This document shows positions 18,506 to 30,400 of a stretch of 64,000 nt of DNA, piece by piece. The stretch spans positions 38,222 to 102,221 of the forward strand of contig CADBUY010000003.1 in assembly GCA_902797965.1 (NCBI GenBank), read 5' to 3'. Source of the DNA: an uncultured bacterium (GTDB lineage Bacteria; Cyanobacteriota; Vampirovibrionia; Gastranaerophilales; Gastranaerophilaceae). Within the stretch, counting starts at the first letter, position 1. Every line of letters starts with the position of its first letter. The notes beneath the pieces are model-generated. The model saw nothing but the letters and a program-made list of their open reading frames with translations, was not told where the DNA came from and searched no databases. A program made the translations under genes and the position numbers.

Positions 18506-20050
18506 CTATTCTTCGTGGTATTCTTTTTCTGTATTTACTTCCCACAAAATATTTTTATCTGTTCCGTTTTTGATACAGTTTACAGCTTCTATTCCGCTTA
18601 GCATTGAGTGATCCATATTGTTGTACTTATGCTGTCCGTTTCTTCCGATGCAGTATAGATTGTCAAATTGTTTCAAATAATTTTTAACAGTATCAAATTC
18701 TGAATACACCCCAAAATATGCAGGATATGCTTTTTTAACTTTAACTATAACTTTATCCAATATATGTTTTTCTTCTGTTAAGTCCAGCTTAATTATATCT
18801 TCCAGCGCAATTTTATACATGTCATCTTCTGTTTTAGACCAAAGTTCATCGCCTTCAGTTGCAAAATATTCCAAGCTTATAAAGACTTTATTTTGAAAAT
18901 CTTGAACCAAGTATGGTGACCAATTATTCATGATTTGCAATCTACCTGCGGTTAAATCATCATCTTGCAAGTATATCCAAGAATCCGGACAGATATTGTT
19001 GATTGTTTTTGTTTTAGTGTTGTTTTTAAGATTAAATTTGTCCAAATAAAATCCTGTTAAAATATAATCACGATACGGAAGATTTTGTGCAATATTTTTA
19101 ACCTCATAAGGAACTTGTTCAAGTCCTGATATAAGATCTTTTACCGGCATGGATGAGAATACATAATCTGCATTAAGGAAGTATTCTTCACCATAACCGC
19201 CAATAATCTTGACTTCGTTTATTTTGTTTGGATTATTTTTAAACCCTATGACTCTGGAATTATAACGAATTTCTCCTCCCATTTGAACAATTTTTTCAGC
19301 CATAATATTCCAAAGTTGACCGCATCCGTACTTGGGATAGAAAAATTCATCAATTAATGACGTTTCCTTTTTCTTGTTTGAAATCAGATGCAGCGGAGAT
19401 AAAATTGCATTAATTATTGCTTTAGATAGCGATAAACCTTTAATTCTCTGTTCACCCCATTCTTTGGATATTTGGCGCGGGTGTAAACCCCAAACTTTTT
19501 GAGTATATTTTTCAAAGAATGTTTTGTAAAGAACTAACCCGAAACGATTAATCATAAAATCTTCTAATGATTTTTCTTTCCTCTTTATAAAACAAGATTT
19601 TATATAACTAAATCCTGCTTTTGCAGTTCTTATTATTCCCATATTTAGAATGGTTTTTAAGCTAAGTGAAATTGGATAGTTAAAAAATTTTTTTAAATAA
19701 TAAATTCTTGAAAGTCGTTTTCGTTTTAACATAACAATATCTTTTTCATCAGGATCAGGTCCGTTTTCTGATACTGTAATACTGCGACCCAAAATTTTAT
19801 CATCAATTGGAGGTTTGCCTTGAAGCGGCATTAACTCTTCCCATAAATCTAAAATTTTTTGGCTTTTTGAAAAAAGTCTATGACCACCTAAATCAATACC
19901 ATTTCCGTTATAAAAAACTGTTCTTGCAATACCGCCAACACAATCAAGTTCTTCTATTATAATTGGTTTAATATCAGTCTCTTTTAATAAAGTATATGCA
20001 GTTGTTAATCCAGCCGGTCCGGCTCCAATTATTATAGCTTTTTTAGACAT
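18506..20050 (-). CDS. FAD-dependent oxidoreductase, UDP-galactopyranose mutase/protoporphyrinogen oxidase-like
   Basis: The 514-residue product starts with the dinucleotide-binding fold [18 protein letters not shown] and continues [12 protein letters not shown] and [11 protein letters not shown], as in amine-oxidase-family flavoproteins that act on nucleotide sugars or related substrates. The C-terminus has [27 protein letters not shown], the FAD-contacting end. Family members are often found in glycan loci, as here beside wecB and a GT-C-like protein, which suggests a sugar-nucleotide or lipid-linked substrate. The true reaction cannot be read from sequence; UDP-galactopyranose mutase itself is usually shorter (about 370-400 residues). 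Confidence 0.78.
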   Translation of the reverse strand: MSKKAIIIGAGPAGLTTAYTLLKETDIKPIIIEELDCVGGIARTVFYNGNGIDLGGHRLFSKSQKILDLWEELMPLQGKPPIDDKILGRSITVSENGPDPDEKDIVMLKRKRLSRIYYLKKFFNYPISLSLKTILNMGIIRTAKAGFSYIKSCFIKRKEKSLEDFMINRFGLVLYKTFFEKYTQKVWGLHPRQISKEWGEQRIKGLSLSKAIINAILSPLHLISNKKKETSLIDEFFYPKYGCGQLWNIMAEKIVQMGGEIRYNSRVIGFKNNPNKINEVKIIGGYGEEYFLNADYVFSSMPVKDLISGLEQVPYEVKNIAQNLPYRDYILTGFYLDKFNLKNNTKTKTINNICPDSWIYLQDDDLTAGRLQIMNNWSPYLVQDFQNKVFISLEYFATEGDELWSKTEDDMYKIALEDIIKLDLTEEKHILDKVIVKVKKAYPAYFGVYSEFDTVKNYLKQFDNLYCIGRNGQHKYNNMDHSMLSGIEAVNCIKNGTDKNILWEVNTEKEYHEE

Positions 20051-20054
20051 TATC

Positions 20055-21416
20055 TTACTCCTTTACTTGAGAGCCTTTTGGAAATTCATAAATTTTAAAC
20101 TCTTTATCAAATTGTTTACTGTTTATGCTAGGTGCAATAAACAAATATGTGTTTTTATTTTTGTCATATAAATATGGCATTAAATCTTTATGTGAAATGC
20201 AATTATGGGTATCAAAAGTATCCCAATTTAAAGGTTTTTTATTGCAAGCATTAAATATTTCAATATCATTTTTTAGGTAAGGTATTATTAATGCTTCTCT
20301 TTCATATAAAAATATGCGGCAATTTCTGTATTGAGGTTCATTATTAAGTGTATATGTCAAGTTTTTTGCTTTCATCATGTGTCCGTAATATATATCTTTT
20401 AGGTCTTGTTTCAATGGTATAAACATCAAAATAATAAGCATAAGGCTTATAAAATCAATTTTCAATTTAAAGATAGAAATTTGTTCAATTTCTTGATATT
20501 TATCAAAATATATCCATAAAAACAGAATTAAATATATAAATATAAAAATAAAATGATGTGGACCTCCCGGATAAAAGAAGGCAAAAATCGACAGCATTAA
20601 TACATCGGTATAAATTATTAAAGAATGCTCTTTTTTTATTTGCGTTTTTGTAAAAATTAATAATATGGATGCTAAGTAAAGTATTAATCTTAGGATAGGA
20701 ACTAAAAAAAAGTGTGTTATGTTAGTCAGTCTTTTCGTTACTGTAAAATAATGATTTGATGCTTCTGTTCCAAATTCCCCAATAAAAGGGAATATGAATA
20801 ATAATGCAGATAAAACAAGTATAGATATAGAAATAATTTTTGTTTTTTTATTTAGATTGCTTTGTATTAATTCCAGAAAATAAATTAATCCGAACCAGCT
20901 TGCTCCAATCCCGCACATCATGTTTAAATTAAGGGTTAACGCTACAAGTGTTGGGTATAAAAAAGGATGTTCAAGTTTATTTTTATACAAAGATGCAAGC
21001 AAAAACAGAAAAAGAATACCCAATGAATATCCTCTGGCAACTATAGGAAAATAAATCACAAACATACAGGAAAAAGTTATTCCAAGTTTTATGTATTTAT
21101 TAAACGGCGACATTTTCCACATTACTATGATTGCTGATAAACAGGTTATGTAGTTTATAATTAGCATCGGGTATGGATAGTGCCAATTAGTTTTTGCAAA
21201 TGGCATAAGAATCAGAAACCAGAGCAAAGGATGTCCCTCTACACTAACGATATCTATCCAGTTATTCCAATTCATAAAGTATGCTTGTATATAAGCATGA
21301 GCCTCGTCCCCCCAAGGTATATGGTTTAGCATAAAAGGGAAAGTTATTAATATATACAGACCAATAGAGAAAATAAACAACTTATTTTTTGTTAAAAACT
21401 CTTTTATGTGTATCAT
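20055..21416 (-). CDS. Polytopic membrane protein, GT-C glycosyltransferase-like
   Basis: The 453-residue product has about ten transmembrane segments. The first extracytoplasmic loop holds [11 protein letters not shown], the acidic DE motif position of GT-C/PMT-type enzymes, and [14 protein letters not shown], then a hydrophobic bundle and a soluble C-terminal region ending [11 protein letters not shown]. It probably transfers a sugar from a polyprenyl-phosphate donor on the outer face of the inner membrane. The frame opens at 21446, but the ATG at 21416 has a GAGGGAG ribosome site. It is 4 nt upstream of the flavoprotein gene, so the two are likely co-transcribed. Confidence 0.7.
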   Translation of the reverse strand: MIHIKEFLTKNKLFIFSIGLYILITFPFMLNHIPWGDEAHAYIQAYFMNWNNWIDIVSVEGHPLLWFLILMPFAKTNWHYPYPMLIINYITCLSAIIVMWKMSPFNKYIKLGITFSCMFVIYFPIVARGYSLGILFLFLLASLYKNKLEHPFLYPTLVALTLNLNMMCGIGASWFGLIYFLELIQSNLNKKTKIISISILVLSALLFIFPFIGEFGTEASNHYFTVTKRLTNITHFFLVPILRLILYLASILLIFTKTQIKKEHSLIIYTDVLMLSIFAFFYPGGPHHFIFIFIYLILFLWIYFDKYQEIEQISIFKLKIDFISLMLIILMFIPLKQDLKDIYYGHMMKAKNLTYTLNNEPQYRNCRIFLYEREALIIPYLKNDIEIFNACNKKPLNWDTFDTHNCISHKDLMPYLYDKNKNTYLFIAPSINSKQFDKEFKIYEFPKGSQVKE

Positions 21417-21493
21417 ACAACTCCCTCTATTGCTATATAATATCATAAATATTGTATATATAATAGTGGAATTAAGTATTTACTGCATATAAT

Positions 21494-24400
21494 TTACCAG
21501 AGAATTATAGTTCCGTTGCAATTATCTCTGCATAATCTTAAAAACTCAGGATTTTTCTGTAGTTCTTCTATATTTTTCAAAGAAGCACCGCCTGCAATTA
21601 CATTGCAGTCAATTAATGTTTCTTCATTGTGTGCTTCGTAATTGTCATGTTTTTGTTTTTCAATCAAAACTTCTTGTGCAGCGAGTAAACCGTCAACTAA
21701 GTCTTGTCGTTTGATAGTGACGCTGCCTAAATTTAAATCTTGAAGTTGGCTTTCAATATATTGTTTGTTCCTTGCATAGCGCATTATTATGCCGTATTGG
21801 TGGTCATTCAGTTTGATACCTCTTTGTTCCATAATTTTTAAAAATTCTTTTTTAAAGAAGTTGCGGCTCTTTTCAAAATGACTGCCAAATAATTCTTCTT
21901 CTAAGTTGCTTAGGTTCTTTCTTGTTCCTGTTCCGGCGTTTTTATAATATGCAACACCAAGGTTTGCATTATTGCCTTCCATAATGCAAGAAAAGTTTCT
22001 TCCGCTATATGCAGATGTGTGTGCAGGATTTATTAAAGAAAGACTCTGTACTGAAAAACGTGACGGATTATCTCCAAGAATTTTTGTTGTGGTAAATTTA
22101 CCCCATTCACCATCACCAAATCTGTGAACGAGAAGTTTTAGGTCTTTCAACTTTATGTGGCTGAAACCGTATTGATACATGTCGGTTTCAGGGTCTAAAT
22201 CATTAAGGTTCAATATCCTGAATTGTTCAATTTTTCCGTCAAGTTCAATATTAACAAGCGGGAACCCTCTGCGAGGAACAACTTTTCCGTCTGAACCGAT
22301 ATGTTCGGCAACTTCTACCCATTTAGACGGAGTTACAACGGCACTCGATTCTTCAATTTGAGTAACTTTTGCCTGAATATTATCCATAATTGAATTAAAC
22401 TTTTTATAAGCACTTGCTTCGTTTGAAACTTCTTTCGGGAAGTTTCTGCTCATTCTTGAGGTAAAGTAACCTTCGTGAACACTTTCTAAATCAGACTGTG
22501 CCATAATTCTTGCAATAGTGAAATCTGATGTTGTTCTGAACATTGATGCAACTGTATTTTCTTGGATAGCACCTGTGCATAGCTGCTCAAACCAGTGGTG
22601 ATTATTTACTATATTTATAATTCTGTTTTTAACTCGTTTTGGAAGATTAAATCTGTCCAATATTGAGTAAACGTATTCGGCTGAACGCTCTGCGTGTCCT
22701 TCATCTTTTCCGCTCATGTGCATTTTCCCGATATCATGGAGAAGAGCTGAAAATTTAAGTACCATTTTGCTTTCATCGTCAAGCAGCTTGAAACCGTCTT
22801 TGTCTACAGCATCATAAAGCGGATTATTTAAAGATTTTTGCAGAACATTCAGAATGTGAATGTCAAGAGAATATTGATGACCTCCATGTTGCGGCTTGCC
22901 AAAATAAGGCGCAAATTCAGGAACCCCTTGGAGAATGCTATTTACAAAATCTCTGACTTCTTGCGGAACATTAGCGTTATCTGCAACTCTATTATGGATA
23001 GTGAATCTTTCTATTTCTGCTTTAATTTTATCTGCAACCGCTTTTTGTTCAGGTGTAAGTTGAAGTTTATCGGAACTTTGTGTATTTAATAAGCCTTCAA
23101 AACCGTTTTCAGTTTGAATATATCCAAAAGTCCCTGCAATATCAGGTATTTCTTTAAAGTCTGTTACGGTTTTGCCCTGTGCTTCAATAATCAGGTCAAC
23201 AATGTTTTGGCTTCCTTCTTCAAGTTTTTCCAAGTTTTCATAGAATTTTTGTAAGTATGCTTTTCTCCTAATCATTGTTTCAGCTAATTTGGTGTCGCGT
23301 GATGGTGATTGCATAATCGTTTGATATATAGTTGCATCAGGGATATCAATAACACGTTTAATAGAATTTAACACGTCTTGTTTTGTCATCTTAGAATAGA
23401 ATGAATTGTGTTCAATCAGAGATAATAGTTCAATTACAGTTCCGTTGAGATCACTCTTTATTGTGCCTCTTGCATGATAGTGCATTGAACCGCCAACATC
23501 ACTTTTAATTATTTTTCCATTGTCATACAATTGAGTATTATCGTTACAGGGAGCATCCCAGTTAGCAAGCCAAGCATCAACAGCAAAACTTTCAAACATC
23601 AGTCTTGTTTCAGCATCATTTGCATAACTCCAATTGCGTGGTTGCATGTCAGGAACGTATTCACTTGCCATTCCTATAACTTCACCATTTTTATCCAAGA
23701 TATAGTGTTCGTTTGGAGCATCAATTCCTGCAGCACGATACAAGCGGGAAGCAATAACTTCTTCAACACTCTGTCCTAATTTGTCTGATGTCGGAGTTTT
23801 TACATAGAATAGTTTACCATCTATTAAATAGAAATCTCCGGGGTTAGAGCCGTTTGTTTTAGAACCTCTAAAACGAACCCCATGACATTTTTTGCCATCC
23901 AAAATAATTTCTTCATCTTGTGTGCGGTTATGATATTGGTATGAAAATTCTTCTATTTTTTGTTTAACTTTGTCTTGTGCTTCTTCTGATAACTCTAAAT
24001 CAGGGATCTGTCTTCTTTCAACAGAAGTGAATCCTCTTAATTTATCACTTTCGCCAGATGTGTATTCAGTAATCAGACGACTCATATTTTGCATAAATTC
24101 TTCTCTTGTGTATTGGAGAGGAATGCCTTGATATATTTCCCTCGCCCCTTTGGTGAGGGGGTTAGGGGGTGGGGTAAATTGTGTCAAATCCATCCTTCTT
24201 ATGATTTCGTCAGCGTCACCGTTATTAGCCAAGGCTTTCAGTGTTCCGATTTCGTTACCTTTTTGAACTCCGATTATCGGGTGTTTTACATCAATGGCTT
24301 TTTGTAGTTTTTGAATTTTATCATATATATCAATACCATCTGCTTGAAGCAGTTTGATGTCTTCACTGCCAACAAGGTTCAATATTTCAAGGGCATCAAT

Positions 24401-27400
24401 ATTTTGGGTTATGTTATCTGATAGAGTGTCTGATGTAAGTATTTCAACACATTTTTCCGCTTTTAAGCCTTGCTGTTGAAGATGCTGAAGAACGGTGCAG
24501 AAGTTTTTTGTGTATCTTGAAATCGAACCTGAAGTTCCTAAAATACTTTTTATAAAATCATCAGAGAATTCTAAGTCTAAGAACATTTTGAACTTGTTAA
24601 TATACATGTCTAAATTTGTATTTTTGTTTTTGTAACAACTCATTGCAAGAGGAATTTTATCAACCTGAATTTGTTTTATTTTGCTTGTACATAGTTTCCA
24701 GGCAAGCTGTTTGTTAATATCAGTGCACGCCCAAAGTACATCAAAGATATGTTCTTTAGGAAAGTTAATTTCTTTGTTAAAACACAGTTCTCTTGATAGA
24801 GCTTCTGTTCTTTCTGTTGTTGCGTTTAGAATCTTTTTTATTTGGTCTTCCGTAAAAGTTCCGTCTTTGAGCATTTGTTTTGCAATATCCGCTCTTGTTG
24901 GATTATTGGTAAAAAGTGCTATATTGATGATAAATTCAGGTGTGTATTTTTTATCATTCAACATCTCCAAAATTAAATCTTTGTTTGATGTCTTTGTATG
25001 CCCTATGAGATTACCTAATGCAACATCGTCAAAACGATTTTGACTATATGCAGTCAAGAATACTTCTTTATTAAATGTTTCTACACCAAGTAACATATAC
25101 AATTTTTGTGACAATTCACCTTTTGCAAGTTTTTTCTTTTTAGGTTTAATAAGATTCCAAACTTCCATTTTCGCTTCAAAATTTTCACCTGTAGAAGAAC
25201 GAAGAACTTCGTCAATCCTATATTTTGAATCTATTGTATCTTCATAAGACAGAACTTCATCAAGAAATTTAAGTTCTTCACTTAGTAGTGCTTCATCTTT
25301 GGATAAATATGTGACAATGTGATTGATAAAATCAGCTTCTTCTTCTGTGCCGAACAAGTATTTTTCAAAGAATTCTATTCTGTCAGGAGAAAGTTTATAT
25401 AATCTGACAAATTTGATAATTTCATCTAATTCTATTTTAGATACACCATGTTTTTCTCCTGTACCGACAATTTCAAAAGGAATGTCATCTTTATTCCCGT
25501 TATTTATCATTGAAGCCTGATATTCCAAATAGAATTGTAGTTTATTCAAAGCTTCATCAGGGACTTTTCCGCCAAGGAATAATTCAAAGAAGTCGTTTGT
25601 TAAATAAGGTCTGTTTGTAGTAGGCATTGTTAAATAACCATTTTCGGATTTTGATGCAGTACCATCATCCAAGTATGTTTCTTCAATTAATTTTTCTGTT
25701 TCAAGAATAAACTCAATGCTTTCTTTTGACAAACTTTTATCAAACAATTTATCCATGTGCCCATAATTTCCCAAATTATAGAAAGATTTTCCTTCTGTCA
25801 TTTGTGATAACAGATTGTTTACTTCTTTACCGTATTTTTCCAAATCGACTTTATCTAAGAAGTCTAAAATCGGTTTTACGTCTACTTCATTGTTATAATA
25901 GCGGTCTTTGTTCTGTTGTTTTACAATAATTTCACCTATTGTTTTTATAACTGACGGATTATCAAGTTTTTGAGCGTAAGCCAGAGTCCTTTCCAGCAAA
26001 TCGACATCTTCTGTTTGCATACTGTATATTAAGTTATATATTTGAGTATTTTTGCTTTCAGCTTCGTTTGGTTTGTAAATATCATCAGCATTTAATATAT
26101 TTTTATGTCTTACATAAAAATCAATTATTTCCTGATAATTTTGAGCAAAATGGTTATCTCTGACATTTGATCCGCCTCTGATTTTGTGGAAAGCACATGC
26201 TATTAAACTATCACCGAGCCCTTCTCTTTCAGCTTTAGCAAGAGCATCAAGAACTTTGCAGAATTCAGGATTATCAAAAACTAATGTTGTACCACCTGTG
26301 CTGAGAAGAATTGTAGAAAGTTCTCCTTTAAGCATCAAATCTTTTATTTTCGCTATAACTTCAGGACAATGCTGACCGTTGTTAACTCCGTCACCATTGT
26401 ATCTGTCGATTTGTTGACAAATAGCAAAAGCATATCTTTTAATATTGTTACGTAATCTAGAACTCTGTATTGTTGAAAGTACTGGTTCAGGAATTCGTCC
26501 TTTCCACTCCATTGTTGGCATAAGAGGCATTTTATCGTTATCTAAAGCATCTAAAATATCTATTAATAAACCGCTATGAAAACCTCTGCCATTTTCCAGA
26601 TTTCTCCACGCATCAAAGCACATTTTCCATTCACTGTTTTTAAGGTGTCTGAAGCAGAAGTTATAATATTTGTCGTTATGCGGGAAGTTTCTGTCTAACC
26701 ATATTTCTTTTATGTCATTAAAGCTTTCGGGGTGCTGAGCAATTTGTTCCAATATTTGAGGAACTCTTGCAAGTTTTTTCGGGTCATTCATTACGTCAGT
26801 GTTGCAAATCTGTTGTCTTACAAAGCGATAGTAGTCAAGAAACGGAACTTTGCCCTCTTTAAGAATAGGAATAATAGACTCTGAACTGTCTGCAAAATAG
26901 TGCATCCAGCCTGCTGCTTCATGTTTATAATCATCAGGAACGTATCTTACCATCTCTAATGTTCTGTCAAACTTTTCTTTATCAAGTTTATAGTATTCGT
27001 CAGTATGAGGTTCACCATTTTTAGAACAACTGAATATTGCCTGTTCTATAACAGAAGCAGAAAATCCTTTTTGTAAGTATTCGGTAAACAGATTTATTGC
27101 ATCTAAATCAAATTCATAGTTTCCGTTATCTCCCCAATGCTCAATAATCGCTCTGAAAGAATCTGTATTCTTCGGTTCCCAGCCTGCTTGGTAGAGCTGA
27201 CTTATGCATTTCATTGCTTCTTCTTTAGGAAGTTTAGTCTGAGAGTTTATTCTGTACATTACGGATGAAAACTGCTCATCATTCAGAAGGTATTTGTTTG
27301 CCCATTCCAGCATAATATCCATTGCTTTAGTATCATAGTGCGGAGGATTTGTTATGTATCCGTTTTCATCTCGTACTGCAACTTCACTTAATCTTGTTTG

Positions 27401-30400
27401 TATCTTAATCATGCCGGCTTGTATGAATTTTTCTATATAGTCGGTTGCTTCGCAATCTACACTTGTAATTCTTTCTAATATGTTTGTTAAGTTATGACCA
27501 ATTTCTCTAAAGTCATGATTTTTTTCAACTTGAAGTATCTCGGATACTTCATCAGAGCTTTTTATGTATAAATCAGTCCAGACTCCTATTTTATCCAAAA
27601 GTTTATAGTCTATAATTGATTGTTCCCAGCTTGGTTCTCCTTTAGCAGGGTGTATACATTCACCTATTATTCTGTTTAATGTTCCATCTTCAAATCCGTA
27701 TTTCTCTTTGAATTCGATAATTTTGTTATATATTACTTCTTCAAATTTTCCACGCACAGTGCAAGTTTGGATATATTTTTGCAAGTCAAAATCATCAACA
27801 TTATATTTTTCTTTTAGTTCAATTGCTTTTTCATACTTGAGTGGATTAAATTTGTATGTTTTTTCTTTGCCGTCAGCATCTTTTATGACATCACAACAAA
27901 CTTTATACAAGAACATTACACGTCTAGAGCTAACTCCATATTTTTGTTGAAGCTCGTCTAAGTGTTTAATTGCTAATTCTTTATTTTCGACTTTTTGTAG
28001 TATATCAATGTAACCAGAAATATCTTCGTCTTTTACATGTCCTTTTAAAGCAATAGCCGTTTCGTATTCGCCTTTGTTAAATTCTCCGTCATGGTCACAT
28101 TCTCTAAGGATAGAACTAATATTATCCAATGATACATTGTATTTGTCTTTGAGTTCCAGTATTAAATCAAATCTTTCCTGTGAAAACTCTGTCATTCTCT
28201 TGGTACTAATGCCGCTTGCGTCTCTGCAAAAATCCATTAAGCAGCTGATATCATAAGTATCAAAGCCCATTTCTTTTAGTTCCAGAGCTTTTGCCCAAAG
28301 AGCATCATCTATATAAAAATATGAATGATTTGAGTCTGGAGTTACATGTATTTTTCTGCACGAACGCATAATATGTTTTACCCAACCATGGCTTTCTCTT
28401 GTATTATCAGCAATCTGTTTAAATTTTTCATAATAATCATATCTGAATTTGTTATCATCTTCATCTTTGCATGCTTCCAAAAGTTTTGTCAGCATTTCGT
28501 TTTTATCTTTGTATTCACCTTTTGATAATTCATCATAAGTTTCAATTGCAGCTCTATCAATGCCATTTTTGTTTGTAAAAAGTTCTATGAACTGGCGAAT
28601 CATTGATAAATCAGAGATACCTTGTTTTAGCATTTCAACAGTGCGATTAACAAGTTCTTCGCTAACCTTATCTTCAATCGTACACTCTCTTAGCAATGAA
28701 CTGCTATACCAATCATTTCCGGAAGAGTATTTATTTAATGCTTCTTTTAAAGTAGCTTCTGCTTTTTCTTTATCAATGGTCGGAAATTCTTTTTCAATTT
28801 TAGATTGAGTTTCTTCGTAAGCAATTCTTTCAGCAAGTTCAATTGCTGTATTTACAGCTTCTTGATATTTTTCTTGAACTCGCTTTATTTCGAAGAATTT
28901 ATCGCTTTCATCGAATTTTTCTCGAAGCGTATGTTTGCCATTTCTGAATTCTTCATGGTCTTTAATAAGTTGTTCAATAACCTTGTCTGTCTCAGCTTTA
29001 ATTTTATACAATGTTTCTAAAGTTTCTTTGCCTGTAAGTGGTCGAATAACATCATTACCATCACTTCTAATAGTAAATTTATTATCCTGAGATGCTTGTG
29101 GAAGTGGTCTATCTATTAATTTTACGCTGTTTTCTGCCTCTTCGTTAATGGTTCCATTAGCAGGCATGGTGATTGTAGGATGTTCAGAAGTTTTATTTGT
29201 ATTGTCAGATAATAAAATATCTTTTATTTTACTTAAATCATTAAAGATTTCATCTTTATCTTTTCTTCCGTCTTGCAATGAGTTAATCAAAGTAAACATA
29301 CTATATCCGATGTCGCAGTTTGTTTCTTTGAACTTTTGAATGTATGTTTCAACAATATTTTCAGGAATATCAAGTCTGTGAACTATGTCACTAAGAACAC
29401 CATACGAACAGCCCGCATCTATTAATTTTTGCAGGTTGTTAATAACATTTTGCTTGCCGTTTGCTTTTTCAAACAGTCTTTGAATTTTTTCACGCGGGAT
29501 TGAATTATCAGTTTCTTCTTTATAAAAAGTTTCATCTTTTTTGTTGTCGGTTTTTACACTCTCTTCAGGTTGTAAACTTTCTTGCAGTAATGTTCGTATA
29601 TTTGCTGCTTTTTTTTCATCAATTCTTGTGTCATCAAATCTTTTACTAAATGCCGTTTCACCTCTTACCATCAGATGAAGAGAAGATATCATTTCTGTTT
29701 CATTTTTACAGTTAACGGTTTTTCCGTTTGGAAGTTTTATTCTGTAACCGTTTTCGGTTGATTCCAGCGTAGAGCCTTTCAGCTGAGGTATATTATCTCT
29801 CATATACTTTGAAGCCTGCATTCTTGCACTTCTGCTTCCTGTTAACCACATAATAAGATATGATACCCCTTTAATTTGACCTAAGTTTACACCTTGTCCT
29901 TTAAACTCATCCCACAGAATTGTTGTTAAATCTTCAGCGCTGATGCCATTAGGGTATTTTTTAGGGTCGTTTAATGCGTGATATATAGCTAAAGCTGATT
30001 CAAAAGCGGTAAAACCGAATACATCTGTTGCAAAAGCTACTGCTTCAGCAACTTTTGTCGGCATTGATTTTTCAAGGATAGTTATGTATGCATCTGTAGC
30101 ATCTACAGCTCCTGCCGCAAATTTGTCAGCGAGTGCTGTTCCGACTTTCTGAGAAGTTCTCGAAGCAATCTGCATAACTTTTTGAGTAACAGTTGAACCA
30201 AAGACACCGGCAAAAGCACCGAAACTAAATGAACCTACGGCACCATCAAGAACGGCTGCTTCTGTGTCAAGCAATCTCTCTAAAGAATTTTCTTCACTGT
30301 CAAATTTTGCTGCTCTGTTTGTAATATTTGTTACTGTTCCGGTTGCGGCAGTATAAAGATACATTTTAGTACCTTCATTAATCGCTGGTCCAATGAGTTT

